DNA of 64,000 bases from Bacteroidales bacterium UBA3843. Its GTDB lineage: Bacteria; Bacteroidota; Bacteroidia; Bacteroidales; Paludibacteraceae. This document shows positions 25,802-34,885 of this stretch, piece by piece. The notes under the pieces were generated by a model that searched no databases, was not told where the DNA came from, and saw only the letters and a program-made list of their open reading frames with translations. The first letter of the stretch is position 1. Each line of letters starts with the position of its first letter. Both the position numbers and the translations under genes were made by a program. The DNA lies in the NCBI GenBank assembly GCA_002392745.1, contig DGHR01000003.1, positions 1-64,000 on the forward strand, read 5' to 3'.

Positions 25802-26541
25802 AGTATAGTTATTTCAGCGGAGCATGAGGTTTCTCCTTGTCCGTTTTTTTGTTGGTATTGCACTCCATCGGGCACGATGAGATAGTATGTCTGCAGTGTT
25901 TCGCCGAGCATTGCTTCCTTGCTGTAATTGATGTCCAGCCTTACTTTCTTGCCGTAATAGTTGGGTAAGTAAGCGTCTGTCATGGTCTGCAGATAGCGGC
26001 ACGAGTTGCAATGACCGTTGTAGTCGATGTCTGAATAGACAACCTTGTGCGGCACGCAGCCTGTGGGTTCGGGGATGGTAGTCATGCGTACGCGCGCCAT
26101 CTCGATTATTTCTCCGTCCACGCAGCCTTCGAATATAGGGTCGTCGAAGATATTTACTATCTCGCGTTTCTCCAAATCCAGCACTGCCCATACACTCTTG
26201 CATTGTCCGATTAGTATCCATTCATCCCCCATGTTTAGGGAAGGGGTGGGGTTTTGCTTATATATTCGGAAATTACGTGTGCTCAGCATGTGGGCGTTGC
26301 TCTCAATCCATGTCTCGAAACGCACTTTCTCGCAATGGGTCGGCAGTTCGTACATCTCTACACTCAGGCGTGTCAGTATCCATGTCAGTCCGCGCGGATG
26401 AAGCGTAGCGATACCGAATCCCAACTCGTCTGCTACAGTACCTGCTACTTCCAGCAGGTAGTTCTCCAGGTTATACAGGCGCAGTTTTTTCTCGCCATCT
26501 ACCTCCTGGTACTTAATTTCGTAATCGTAATTGTATTTCAT
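25798..26541 (-). CDS. Acyl-ACP thioesterase
   Basis: A 247-residue double hot-dog thioesterase of the FatA/FatB type that releases fatty acids from acyl-carrier protein. N-terminal hot-dog: YEIKYQEVD...LENYLLEVAG and GLTWILTRLSVEMYELP. C-terminal hot-dog: VYSDIDYNGHCNSCRYLQ (about 160-177), carrying the Asn/His residues (N-G-H-C-N) usual in the family. About residues 97-105, NPTPSLNMG is an in-frame repeat element at a surface loop. First gene of a two-gene operon with the NrdJb-like gene. Confidence 0.9.
   Translation of the reverse strand: MKYNYDYEIKYQEVDGEKKLRLYNLENYLLEVAGTVADELGFGIATLHPRGLTWILTRLSVEMYELPTHCEKVRFETWIESNAHMLSTRNFRIYKQNPTPSLNMGDEWILIGQCKSVWAVLDLEKREIVNIFDDPIFEGCVDGEIIEMARVRMTTIPEPTGCVPHKVVYSDIDYNGHCNSCRYLQTMTDAYLPNYYGKKVRLDINYSKEAMLGETLQTYYLIVPDGVQYQQKNGQGETSCSAEITIL
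26225..26258. repeat. Short G/C-rich palindromic element, copy 4 (in frame)
   Basis: TCCCCCATGTTTAGGGAAGG GGTGGGG. Read on the minus strand it encodes NPTPSLNMGDE in the thioesterase loop. Diverged copy, same end G-runs as copies 2 and 3. Confidence 0.55.
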
Positions 26542-26586
26542 TTCAAACCAATAACCTATAACCTATAACCTTTACCCTTTACCCCA
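26542..26586. repeat. Simple repeat words upstream of the thioesterase gene
   Basis: CCAATAACCTATAACCTATAACC followed by TTTACCCTTTACCCC: minus-strand GGTTATAGGTTATTGG words, as at 10804-10943. Confidence 0.65.
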
Positions 26587-28785
26587 TCACTTCAGCCACC
26601 TGTCCAGCCATCCTCTGAACTCTCTCTGCCAAAGGATGCCGTTTTGCGGTTTCAATACCCAATGGTTTTCATCGGGGAAGATGAGCAGTTCGGCCGGCAC
26701 GCCGCGCATCTTCGCTGCGTCAAATGCCGCCATTGCCTGATTGGCCAAGATACGGTAGTCTTTCTCGCCGTGGATACAGAGTATCGGCGTGTCCCATTTA
26801 TCCACAAACCGGTGCGGGCTGTTCTCAAACGTGCGTTGTGCAATCTTGTTGTCTTTCTCCCAATATGCGCCGCCCATGTCCCAGTTGGCGAACCATTTCT
26901 CCTCGGTCTCCAGATACTGCATCTCCAGATTGAAGATACCGTCGTGGGCGATGAAGGCTTTGAATCGTCCGTCATGGTGACCGGCGATCCAATAGACGCT
27001 GAAGCCGCCGAAGGAAGCGCCAACGCAGCCCAGATGGTCTTTGTCCACATATGGCTCCGTGCAGAACTCGTCAATGGCGGTGAAATAATCCTTCATGCAC
27101 TGGCCTCCGTAGTCGCCGCTGATTTCTTCGTTCCATTCTTTGCCGAAGCCCGGCAGACCGCGTCTGTTGGGGGCTACGATGATATAGTCGCCAGCGGACA
27201 TCATCATGAAATTCCAGCGGAAGGACCAGAACTGGCTCACAGGGCTCTGCGGACCGCCCTCGCAATATAGGATTGCCGGGTATTTCTTGCTCGGGTCGAA
27301 ATGCGGCGGATAGATGATCCAAGTCAGCATATCTTTGCCGTCCGTGGTCTTCTGCCAGCGCGGTTCAACGGTGGAACGCTCGATCTGGGAGTAGATATTG
27401 TCGTTTTCGCCGGTCAGTTTGTCCAGCTGTTTGTTGTAGGTGTCAAACGGCTGGTCGTACCAGACCTCGGTGTGCGCATAGTCGCCGTTGTCTTTCTCCA
27501 GCCACTCGCCTACATCCATCCGGTAGATCTCGTTCGCCTGGCGCATGGAGTGGCCTAGAACAAACGCATAATGATCGCTCACATCGCCCAATCCCAGATC
27601 ATACTGCCCTTCCGTCAGGCGGCTGACATAACCGTTCAGGTTCACATGGTAGAGTTGCACCGTGGCGTGCCAACAGGCGGTGAAAAGCAGGCTGGAGTCG
27701 TTGTACCAGGCGTATTCATCCACATTCGTATCCATCGTGCGGCTCAGGAAGCGTTTTTCGCCGGTCTTGAGGTTCATGACCATGAGGCGGTTCTCGTCGC
27801 TCTCATAGCCGTCGCGCTCCATGGACTGCCATGCTATCCACTCGCCATTAGGCGAATAGCTTGGATTGGTGTCATATCCCTTGTTGTCCTCGGTGATATT
27901 CTTGTGCGTGCGCGTACGCAAATCATATAGATAAATGTCGCTGTTAGTGGAAACGGCATAGTCCAGTCCGGTCTTCTTGCGGCATGTGTAGGCTATCTCC
28001 TCGTTGTTCGGGTTCCATGCCAACTGCTCCACGCCGCCGAAAGGCTTCATGGGAGACTCAAAGGCGGTGCCTTCCAGGATGTTTGCGCACTCGCCCAGTT
28101 TGGCGGATTTCATGCGTTCGCCTTCGCCGTAGTAATCGATCTCCAGCGGACAGACGAAGGGTTGCGGCGCGGTCTCTACCCATTCGTCCCAGTGTTTGTA
28201 CATCAGGTCCTCGTGCATATGTCCCGTGGCCAGCGGCAGGTCGGGATACTTATCAGCGGTCGTCTGTACGGTCTTCACTTGTTTGATCAGGATGACCTTG
28301 TCACGCATCGGGGAGAGTAGGAAACCCTCTACGTCCTCCGTCCCTTCTACCTCCACCTCCTCTTTGTCGCGGCGGATATAGAGTTTGCCGCCTTTCAGGT
28401 ATGCCAGCGCGCCGCTGTTGCCAAACCATGCCGGTTCTGAACCGACAAACTCATCAATCATTTCCGGCTCGCTTTGCCCTTTCTCTCCCTCTCTTGTGGA
28501 GAGGGCCGGGGTGAGGTTGAACGGATTCACAATCCGGATCCATGTCGTGCTTCGGTTCTCCTCTACGCTGTAATAGCTGACGGTATAAGCTATCAGACCG
28601 GTCTCAATGTCACATTTGACGCTGCCTATACGCCCCATTGCCCATAGTCCTTCGGGAGTCAGCCGACCGCCTTCTATTGTTATCTGAGGCTTGCGGATGG
28701 GAGCTTTCTCTTCACTCGCTTTCTCTGCGCATGACACACCAATAATAGCCATAACTGTCAATACGAATAATTTCCAATTTCTCAT
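26587..28785 (-). CDS. S9 family prolyl oligopeptidase lipoprotein
   Basis: A 732-residue exported serine peptidase of the DPP IV/acylaminoacyl-peptidase kind. The signal ends in a lipobox (MAIIGVSC, Cys about 20). Residues about 50-480 form the beta-propeller, including WD40-like blades (NPSYSPNGEWIAW, about 308). The alpha/beta hydrolase domain carries GASFGGFS (nucleophile Ser about 594), Asp in HGEKDYRIL (about 672) and His in DENHWV (about 705). All three catalytic residues are present. In the propeller, LTPALSTREGEKGQ (about 92-105) is a translated repeat element. Likely trims proline-containing peptides in the periplasm or at the surface. Confidence 0.92.
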   Translation of the reverse strand: MRNWKLFVLTVMAIIGVSCAEKASEEKAPIRKPQITIEGGRLTPEGLWAMGRIGSVKCDIETGLIAYTVSYYSVEENRSTTWIRIVNPFNLTPALSTREGEKGQSEPEMIDEFVGSEPAWFGNSGALAYLKGGKLYIRRDKEEVEVEGTEDVEGFLLSPMRDKVILIKQVKTVQTTADKYPDLPLATGHMHEDLMYKHWDEWVETAPQPFVCPLEIDYYGEGERMKSAKLGECANILEGTAFESPMKPFGGVEQLAWNPNNEEIAYTCRKKTGLDYAVSTNSDIYLYDLRTRTHKNITEDNKGYDTNPSYSPNGEWIAWQSMERDGYESDENRLMVMNLKTGEKRFLSRTMDTNVDEYAWYNDSSLLFTACWHATVQLYHVNLNGYVSRLTEGQYDLGLGDVSDHYAFVLGHSMRQANEIYRMDVGEWLEKDNGDYAHTEVWYDQPFDTYNKQLDKLTGENDNIYSQIERSTVEPRWQKTTDGKDMLTWIIYPPHFDPSKKYPAILYCEGGPQSPVSQFWSFRWNFMMMSAGDYIIVAPNRRGLPGFGKEWNEEISGDYGGQCMKDYFTAIDEFCTEPYVDKDHLGCVGASFGGFSVYWIAGHHDGRFKAFIAHDGIFNLEMQYLETEEKWFANWDMGGAYWEKDNKIAQRTFENSPHRFVDKWDTPILCIHGEKDYRILANQAMAAFDAAKMRGVPAELLIFPDENHWVLKPQNGILWQREFRGWLDRWLK
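28477..28519. repeat. Short G/C-rich palindromic element, copy 5 (in frame)
   Basis: TCTCCCTCTCTTGTGGAGAG GGCCGGGGTGAGG. On the minus strand it encodes LTPALSTREGEKGQ inside the propeller of the S9 peptidase. Confidence 0.7.
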
Positions 28786-28806
28786 TGTTACTCACTTTTG
28801 CGAGTG

Positions 28807-28838
28807 CAAAAGTACAATTTTTTTCTGATATATACAAA
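28807..28838 (-). promoter_or_regulatory. Promoter of the S9 peptidase gene (minus)
   Basis: TTTG (28838-28835) and TACTTTTG (28814-28807) on the minus strand, spacer 20, about 22 bases ahead of the ATG. Confidence 0.8.
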
Positions 28839-28863
28839 TAAAGACGCATTAATTTTGCTATAA

Positions 28864-28895
28864 TTTGCATATATCATTTTTTTATTGTAATTTTG
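28864..28895 (+). promoter_or_regulatory. Promoter of the beta-CASP nuclease gene
   Basis: TTTG 28864-28867 and TAATTTTG 28888-28895, spacer 20; divergent from the promoter at 28807-28838. Confidence 0.8.
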
Positions 28896-28915
28896 TGGCA
28901 TAAATCAACTTTACC

Positions 28916-30418
28916 ATGAAACTTCAGTTTTTGGGTGCCACCCGCGAGGTGACGGGAAGCAAGCACCTTATCACTACCGATTCCGGACACACTATTCTTC
29001 TTGACTGCGGAATGTATCAGGGCAAAGGGATGGAAACCGATGCCGCTAACCGTGATTTGGGCTTTGACCCGAAAAAACTCGACTGCGTTGTCCTCTCCCA
29101 CGCGCATATAGACCATTCCGGTCTTATTCCTTATATATATAAACTCGGCTTCCGCGGCGATATCTATTGCACACCCGCCACGCGCGACCTCTGTGCGCTC
29201 ATGCTGGCCGACACCGCCTTTATCCAGGAGCAGGATGTCCGTACCTATAACAAGAAGATTGACCGCCAGCACCCCCATAAAGAGAAGGGAAAAACCTACA
29301 AGATTGAGCCGCTTTACAGCCAGCGTGACGTCGAGGGAGCCATGCGCCATTTCGTCACCTACAGCTATGACCGCCGTTTCCGACTCTTCGATGATGTCTT
29401 GCTTACTTTCACCAACTCCGGACACATGCTCGGCGGCGCGATTTGTTCGTTGGAGATATATGAAAAGCCTGCCCAAAACCATTTCATAGATGGAGTGGAG
29501 TATAAATCTTCCTTCCCTTCAGGGGAGGAACGAGGAGAGGCTCGTGTCTGGAAACGCCTGACCTACACCGGCGATATAGGCCGCAAGCATTGCCATATCT
29601 TGCCGCCGCCGCATCTATTTCCGCAGTGCGACTATCTCATTTGTGAGTCCACCTACGGCGACCGCTTGCACGACGAGCAGCTCGTCACGGAGGAACAACT
29701 CCTTGGCGTTGTGGAGGACACCTGTGTCTATCGCAAGGGGCAACTGCTCATACCCTCTTTCTCGGTGGGCAGAACCCAGGAGATTGTCTATGTGTTGAAC
29801 CAACTTTACAACGACGGCCGCCTGCCGCATATACCTGTCTATGTCGATTCGCCGATGTCCACCAATGCCACCCAGATTTTCCGCATGTACCCCGAGGAAC
29901 TATCCGACGAGGTGCGCGACACTCTGCGCTTCGACGCTGACCCCTTCGGTTTCAACACCCTGCGTTATATCACGGACATCCGTGAGTCCAAGGCGCTGAA
30001 CCATAAGGACGAACCCTGTATCATCATCTCCGCTTCCGGCATGTTGGAGGCAGGGCGTATCAAACACCATGTCGCCAACCATATCTCCGACCCGCGCTGC
30101 ACAATCCTTATTGTCGGGTATTGCGAACCCACCACACTGGGCGCGCGTATTCAACAGCCCGGACTGCAATGGATTTCTATCTTCGGTCTGGACCGCAAAA
30201 TCAAAGCGCAGATAACCAAAATCGAAGGTTTCTCCGGACATGGAGATTGGCAGGAAATGACGGATTATCTTACGCGAAGCCTGCATCCGGAACTTGTACA
30301 ACGTGTCTTCGTTGTACATGGCGAGCAAACCGCTGCAGAGACCTATAAGGGTCATCTCCACGATGCCGGTTTCCGGAATATCACTATTCCTGAGAGAGGT
30401 GAAACGGTAGTTCTCTGA
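28916..30418 (+). CDS. Beta-CASP metallo-beta-lactamase RNA nuclease
   Basis: A 500-residue zinc-dependent ribonuclease of the CPSF73/YsgIII-like bacterial group. MBL motif LSHAHIDHSG (residues 60-69), with LDCGMYQGKG before it; beta-CASP insert (about 200-400) with CESTYGDR, SFSVGRTQEI, DSPMSTNATQIF, and the signature IIISASGMLEAGRIKHH (about 362-378). The C-terminal GFSGHGDWQEM and VVHGEQTAA supply the last zinc His residues. Residues about 199-208 (SSFPSGEERGEA) are an in-frame repeat element absent from typical relatives. It presumably processes or degrades RNA in the cytoplasm. Confidence 0.92.
   Translation: MKLQFLGATREVTGSKHLITTDSGHTILLDCGMYQGKGMETDAANRDLGFDPKKLDCVVLSHAHIDHSGLIPYIYKLGFRGDIYCTPATRDLCALMLADTAFIQEQDVRTYNKKIDRQHPHKEKGKTYKIEPLYSQRDVEGAMRHFVTYSYDRRFRLFDDVLLTFTNSGHMLGGAICSLEIYEKPAQNHFIDGVEYKSSFPSGEERGEARVWKRLTYTGDIGRKHCHILPPPHLFPQCDYLICESTYGDRLHDEQLVTEEQLLGVVEDTCVYRKGQLLIPSFSVGRTQEIVYVLNQLYNDGRLPHIPVYVDSPMSTNATQIFRMYPEELSDEVRDTLRFDADPFGFNTLRYITDIRESKALNHKDEPCIIISASGMLEAGRIKHHVANHISDPRCTILIVGYCEPTTLGARIQQPGLQWISIFGLDRKIKAQITKIEGFSGHGDWQEMTDYLTRSLHPELVQRVFVVHGEQTAAETYKGHLHDAGFRNITIPERGETVVL
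29511..29544. repeat. Short G/C-rich palindromic element, copy 6 (in frame)
   Basis: CCTTCCCTTCAGGGGAGGAA CGAGGAGAGGCTCG. On the plus strand it encodes SFPSGEERGEAR in the RNA nuclease. Confidence 0.75.
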
Positions 30419-30730
30419 CCTGCCGCGCGTTTTCCGGAACAGCGCAGTGGTCCGGTCTATCCGGATTCTCCGGAAGTACCCTAACCAAAGATTCTTTCAC
30501 CTTTCACCTTCCAAAATTAGTGCATCGTTAGTGCGTCGTTAGTGCGCGATAAGTGCGCGATAAGTGCGTTATTATCGGAGGCGGGTTGTACTCGCATTGT
30601 ATTATTCTGCAAGCAGTCATCTATTTTTATTCCCCTCCTTTGCAGGTCCTGTGCACGTGCTTTCCGAGCACGAGTTATCTTCCTTTGGTCCTGCTCTCGC
30701 GGCTAGTACCGCGAGCCACTCCCGCTGTCT
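30419..30730. repeat. Intergenic repeats upstream of the LRR cassette
   Basis: No gene. Contents in order: a TTTCCGGAACAGCG...CTATCCGGATTCTCCGG segment at about 30429-30473 (also at about 30958-31000 in variant form); GGTGAAAGG words on the minus strand (about 30497-30510); a tandem of 11-12-bp AGTGCGCGATA units (about 30518-30568); and short inverted pairs such as GTGCTTTCCGAGCAC and CTCGCGGCTAGTACCGCGAG (about 30657-30715). Confidence 0.6.
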
Positions 30731-30873
30731 AGTCCTCGCCGCTGTCTCGGCGAGTAATCTCCCTGGACGAGCGTAGCAGTCCGGTCTATCCGGATTTTCC
30801 GGGGAAAACACACATAAAATCGCCTCTCCTCTTGCATATCTCAAAAAATAGTTGTACCTTTGCACCGCAAAGG
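30731..30873 (+). repeat. 143-bp direct repeat, left copy (promoter-bearing)
   Basis: Nearly identical (about six differences) to 34049-34191. It runs from AGTCCTCGCCGCTGTCTCGG to the end of the promoter and TTTGCACCGCAAAGG. The two copies bracket the LRR gene and its terminator. Confidence 0.9.
30832..30862 (+). promoter_or_regulatory. Promoter of the LRR surface protein gene
   Basis: TTG 30832-30834 and TACCTTTG 30855-30862, spacer 20, inside the left 143-bp repeat. The leader to the ATG is about 180 bases. Confidence 0.85.
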
Positions 30874-30935
30874 ACAACTCGGAGTCCCCGCAAAGGACAA
30901 CTCGGAGTCCCCACAAAGGACAACTCGGAGTCCCC
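30867..30935 (+). repeat. Three 23-bp tandem repeats in the LRR leader
   Basis: Three copies of (G/A)CAAAGGACAACTCGGAGTCC plus CC at 30867, 30890 and 30913. They start right at the expected transcription start, so the mRNA leader would begin with them. A partial fourth copy (ACAAACTACAACCCGTG) follows. Confidence 0.9.
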
Positions 30936-31045
30936 ACAAACTACAACCCGTGCTCCTTTCCGGAGCAGCGAAGCGGTCTGGACTATCCGGATTCTCCGGA
31001 AATCTCCTCGCCGATAGCGAAAACGACTAACAAACAATTACTAAT

Positions 31046-33931
31046 ATGAAGCGAAAACTCTTTACTCTTTTCATCGCGCTTGCCGCCGGCATTGGCACAA
31101 TGTTCGCAAGTGTTAAAATCGGCGACCTGTACTACAACCTCAACGAGACCGCAAAAACAGCTGAGGTTGCAAGCAATAGTTCCGCAAACGGTGACCTTGT
31201 CATCCCTTCTTCTGTTACCTACAATGGTATCTCCTACAGCGTCACAAGTATTGGAAGCTGGGCTTTCGATGGTTGCAGCGGTTTGACCTCAGTGACGATT
31301 CCCAATAGCGTCACAAGTATTGGAAGCTGGGCTTTCTCTGGTTGCAGCAGTTTGACCTCTGTGACAATTGGCAATAGCGTCACAAGTATTGGAAGCTGGG
31401 CTTTCGATGGTTGTTTGACATCTATAACGATTCCCAATAGCGTAACAAGCATTGGAAATAATGCTTTTAATGGAGTTCCCAATATCGTTTATGATGGCAC
31501 TGCAACTGGGGCTCCATGGGGAGCCCGAAATATGAATGGTTACATGGAAGGATATCTGGTATATAGAGACAACACAAAGACTGAACTGATAGCATGCTCC
31601 ACGGCTGCAACAGGAAAAATCTCCATTCCCAATAGCGTCACAAGCATTGGAAGTTCTGCTTTTTCTGGCTGCACCGGTTTGACCTCTGTGACTATTCCCA
31701 ATAGCGTCACAAGCATTGGAAGTTCTGCTTTTTCTGGCTGCACCGGTTTGACCTCTGTGACTATTCCCAATAGCGTCACAAGCATTGGAGAGAGGGCTTT
31801 TGAGAATTGCACCGGTTTGACCTCTGTGACGATTCCCAATAGCGTCACAAGCATTGGAAAGTATGCTTTCTATGGTTGCAGAGGTTTGACCTCTGTGACG
31901 ATTCCCCATAGCGTCACAAGCATTGGAAGTTATGCTTTCGAATATTGCACCGGTTTGACCTCTATTTCCATCCCCAATAGCGTTACAAGTATTGGAAGCG
32001 GAGCTTTCTCTGGTTGCAGCGGTTTGACCTCTATTTCCATCCCCAATAGCGTCACAACCATTGGAGATAATGCTTTCCAGAATTGCAGCGGTTTGACCTC
32101 TATCAATGTGGCTGCAGATAACGCCAAATATTGTTCGGTGAATGGTGTTATGTTTAGTAAAGACAAGACAACGCTTGTTATCTACCCTAGTGGAAAACAG
32201 GGGGCATACTCGATTCCCAATAGTGTCACAAGCATTGGAGATGATGCTTTCTATTATTGTCGCAGTTTGACCGCTATTACCATCCCCAATAGCGTCACAA
32301 GCATTGGAAATGAAGCTTTCTATGGTTGCAGAGGTTTGACCTCTGTCACAATTCCAAATAGCGTCACAAGCATTGGGAATAGGGCTTTCTCTAATTGCAC
32401 GGTTTTGACTTCAGTGACGATTGGTAATAGCGTCACAAGCATTGGATATAGGGCTTTCTCTGAGTGCACTAAATTGAATACTATTAAAAGTATGTGTTTT
32501 ATACCACCAATGCTTGGAGAAGATGTCTTTTCACAAGTTGCCTTGAATCTGCAATTATATGTACCTCAAGGTTCAGAGACGCTTTATAAACAGGACGAGC
32601 AATGGCGTAAATTTGCGTCTATTATACCATTTAGGAATCCTTATAAAATAAACGGACTGTACTATACACTTAATGCAGGTAACAATGAAGCGGAGCTGAC
32701 ATATGAAAATCTTACAGATACAAATTACTACTCACAGCACAAAATAATAATACCTCAATCCGTTTCTTTTAAGGAGTTGTCGTTTGACGTAACTTCTATC
32801 AGCGACTCCGCGTTTATTAATTGCTCTTCATTAAACACTATTTCTTTGCCTTCTGGAATGCTGTCCATAGGAAAAGATGCGTTCCTTGGCACAGGATTGA
32901 CCTCTGTGGAATGGAATGTTAAAAATTATCCGGATTTTCCATCCGCAGAGGAAGTACCATTCTTTAATATTGTAGAAAATATTAATTCTTTTACTTTCGG
33001 TAAAGAGGTGGAAAGTATTCCCGCACATCTATGTAATGGAATGGTAGGGTTGGAAACAATTAGTCTCCCGAACACGATAACTTCCATCGGAGACTATGCT
33101 TTTGCGAACATCAACAGCCGCAAGTTCAACTCCGTTATCTTCCCTCATAGCCTTGTCTCGCTCGGCAAGGGCGCTTTCGCCAACGACATCTACTTGGAGA
33201 ACATCGAGTTCGGCGATAACATGGAGTTCATCGGCGAGGACGCTTTCAAAGCCTGCACACGCGTAATGACCATGACCAGTTGGTCGGAATTTACGCCTAA
33301 CGTGGACAAAGGTGCGCTGGATGACATCAAATCTGCCGCCGAACTGTATGTCCGCAGCTCGTGCCTGCGCAAATATGAGATGGACGACAACTGGAGCCGC
33401 TTCCTGCTCCGCGAGATAGGCGCGCAAGAGACAACCCTTGCCACCAATGCCGTTACTGTCGAACCGGCAGACAACACCGCTCTCTTCACTTGGCCCACTG
33501 ACCAGCAGGCGGCTACCTATACGCTTCAGATAACCAAGGACGGAGAGGTCTTCTGCACACTGGTTTTCAATGCCAATGGTCAACTGACAGGCATTGCTTT
33601 TGCACCCGGCATCAACGGCAACCGCCATGCGCCGGCGGCAGTGCTCGCCAACGGAGGTATGCAGTTCACCGTCACGGGACTGAACACTGCTACCAACTAT
33701 GCGTATGACTTTACCACCAAGGACAACGCCGCCAAAGTGCTTGCCACCTATTCCGGCATCTTCGGCACAACCGGCGCACCAGACCCGGCACAGGGTCTTG
33801 ACAACACTCCATTCCCTTCAGGGGAGGGCCAGGGTGAGGCTCTCAAACTTCTCCGCAACGGCCAAATCCTCATTCTCCGCGGAGACAATACCTACACCCT
33901 TACAGGACAAGAGGTTCAACAAAACCTCTAA
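31046..33931 (+). CDS. BspA-like leucine-rich repeat surface protein
   Basis: A 961-residue exported protein with a signal peptide ([17 protein letters not shown]). About residues 55-490 are LRR_5 (BspA/TpLRR) repeats of 23 residues ([23 protein letters not shown]). A second shorter set lies at about 560-770, and a fibronectin-like segment at about 795-905. The C-terminus ([20 protein letters not shown], then QEVQQNL) looks like the short tail shared by many secreted Bacteroidales proteins and may be a sorting signal (inference). Several repeats are identical at DNA level, so the array is expanding or contracting by recombination. [14 protein letters not shown] (about 919-932) is an in-frame repeat element just before the tail. 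BspA relatives bind host or bacterial surfaces. Confidence 0.9.
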   Translation: MKRKLFTLFIALAAGIGTMFASVKIGDLYYNLNETAKTAEVASNSSANGDLVIPSSVTYNGISYSVTSIGSWAFDGCSGLTSVTIPNSVTSIGSWAFSGCSSLTSVTIGNSVTSIGSWAFDGCLTSITIPNSVTSIGNNAFNGVPNIVYDGTATGAPWGARNMNGYMEGYLVYRDNTKTELIACSTAATGKISIPNSVTSIGSSAFSGCTGLTSVTIPNSVTSIGSSAFSGCTGLTSVTIPNSVTSIGERAFENCTGLTSVTIPNSVTSIGKYAFYGCRGLTSVTIPHSVTSIGSYAFEYCTGLTSISIPNSVTSIGSGAFSGCSGLTSISIPNSVTTIGDNAFQNCSGLTSINVAADNAKYCSVNGVMFSKDKTTLVIYPSGKQGAYSIPNSVTSIGDDAFYYCRSLTAITIPNSVTSIGNEAFYGCRGLTSVTIPNSVTSIGNRAFSNCTVLTSVTIGNSVTSIGYRAFSECTKLNTIKSMCFIPPMLGEDVFSQVALNLQLYVPQGSETLYKQDEQWRKFASIIPFRNPYKINGLYYTLNAGNNEAELTYENLTDTNYYSQHKIIIPQSVSFKELSFDVTSISDSAFINCSSLNTISLPSGMLSIGKDAFLGTGLTSVEWNVKNYPDFPSAEEVPFFNIVENINSFTFGKEVESIPAHLCNGMVGLETISLPNTITSIGDYAFANINSRKFNSVIFPHSLVSLGKGAFANDIYLENIEFGDNMEFIGEDAFKACTRVMTMTSWSEFTPNVDKGALDDIKSAAELYVRSSCLRKYEMDDNWSRFLLREIGAQETTLATNAVTVEPADNTALFTWPTDQQAATYTLQITKDGEVFCTLVFNANGQLTGIAFAPGINGNRHAPAAVLANGGMQFTVTGLNTATNYAYDFTTKDNAAKVLATYSGIFGTTGAPDPAQGLDNTPFPSGEGQGEALKLLRNGQILILRGDNTYTLTGQEVQQNL
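33809..33844. repeat. Short G/C-rich palindromic element, copy 7 (in frame)
   Basis: CATTCCCTTCAGGGGAGGGC CAGGGTGAGGCTC. Plus strand, encodes [12 protein letters not shown] in the LRR protein. Confidence 0.8.
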
Positions 33932-33954
33932 AACCATACACAATATCTTTCCCT

Positions 33955-33994
33955 ACACAAAATCAGGCGGCTAAATGCTCGCCTGATTTTGTGT
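33955..33994. terminator. Long perfect hairpin after the LRR gene
   Basis: ACACAAAATCAGGCG (33955-33969) pairs perfectly over 15 bases with CGCCTGATTTTGTGT (33980-33994). The T-rich half gives termination potential in both directions. Confidence 0.85.
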
Positions 33995-34048
33995 TATACC
34001 CTTAAAAGGACCAAAAAGGACTTTGCGCATATGCAAGAAAAGCTGTCC

Positions 34049-34191
34049 AGCCCTCACCGCTGTCTCGGCGAGTAATCTCCCTGGACGAGCGTAGCGGTCT
34101 GGTCTATCCGGATTTTCCGGGGAAAACACACATAAAATCGCTTCTCCTCTTGCGTATCTCAAAAAATAGTTGTACCTTTGCACCGCAAAGG
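34049..34191 (+). repeat. 143-bp direct repeat, right copy (promoter-bearing)
   Basis: Second copy of 30731-30873, including the whole promoter. The sequence downstream differs completely from that after the left copy. Confidence 0.9.
34150..34180 (+). promoter_or_regulatory. Promoter within the right 143-bp repeat
   Basis: TTG 34150-34152 and TACCTTTG 34173-34180, spacer 20. It reads into a stretch with no gene but strong secondary structure. Confidence 0.8.
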
Positions 34192-34418
34192 TTTTTAACG
34201 CCCAAACCGTCACTCACTGACGTTAAACCGGAGGACATATTGATTTAAAACGTTTGCTTTTGTTCGTCACGGCTCTGAAACCTAGGAAATTTCAAAACGT
34301 GTAAATACCTGAGAACAAAATGAGCAAGCGTCCTTGCGTTGCACGGACGTTTCTTGTTGGTATTTACTGGTTTTCCTAGGACCACAGAGCATGAACAAGA
34401 ACCGTTCGTGCTTTTTTT
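34188..34418 (+). ncRNA. Candidate structured RNA (6S-like long hairpin?)
   Basis: Starting just after the promoter, a first stem GGTTTTTAACG (34190-34200) with CGTTAAACC (34221-34229) is followed by a very long imperfect palindrome (34248-34406). Matching pieces are TTGTTC/GAACAA, GCTCTG/CAGAGC, CCTAGGAAA/TTTTCCTAGG, GTAAATACC/GGTATTTAC, AACAA/TTGTT and CGTCC/GGACG. It is then followed by CTTTTTTTG. A long rod with internal loops, no coding capacity and a T-run end would fit a regulatory RNA such as 6S; a palindromic mobile element is the alternative. No family match could be tested. Confidence 0.35.
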
Positions 34419-34452
34419 GTGTATTACAATGACACTTGCTCAAGAAACGATG

Positions 34453-34484
34453 CAAAAGTACTACAAAATTGCGGCATACACAAA
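34453..34484 (-). promoter_or_regulatory. Minus-strand promoter facing the palindrome
   Basis: TTTG (34484-34481) and TACTTTTG (34460-34453) on the minus strand, spacer 20. It would transcribe leftward through the palindrome at 34248-34406; no credible gene lies there. Confidence 0.6.
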
Positions 34485-34681
34485 CAAAAATGCAATTAGG
34501 ACCAACAAGGTACAAATTGCGGGGCCCACAGAGTAAACCGAAGCCTATAGGCTGTTTGCTATGGGGAGAGCGGAGGCACAAGTTGCCTGTTTATTTAGCG
34601 GAGCGGTATAAAAAATGCACACTTGTTGCCGAACGCGAAAAAAGGACCAAAAAGGACCATGAATATATTATAAAAAAGCAG

Positions 34682-34689
34682 TACCTTTG
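34682..34689 (+). promoter_or_regulatory. Likely promoter (-7 box) of the unknown cluster
   Basis: TACCTTTG followed by GCAGG; no TTG is found at the expected -33 position. It is the only good -7 box ahead of the genes from 34886. Confidence 0.5.
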
Positions 34690-34885
34690 CAGGCGAAAAG
34701 GTCGATTCGCTCTCGAGACACTCTCGACATAGTCTCGATCCGATTCTCTCTCGATAGTGTCTCGCTAGTCTGATTTGGATAGTTCAGAGGGATAAATCAA
34801 ATAAGTGAAGGATGCCGAAAATATCGTTCTAGTGAAACGAGGTAAGAAATACCAAAAGTGAGTCGGCAAAAAATAGAATAATATC

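Larger units (their letters stand above)
34419..34885. other. Gene-free stretch before the unknown cluster
   Basis: It holds a minus-strand promoter (34453-34484). It also has AAAAAGGACC words (about 34640-34660, shared with about 34005 and 44268), a plus-strand TACCTTTG at 34682-34689, and TCTCGA-rich repeats at about 34704-34760. No gene is supported. Confidence 0.5.

Noticed and set aside
34282..34581. 99-aa minus frame and 65-aa plus frame across the palindrome
   Set aside because: Cysteine-rich, no family, and they lie in a palindrome with structural rather than coding character.
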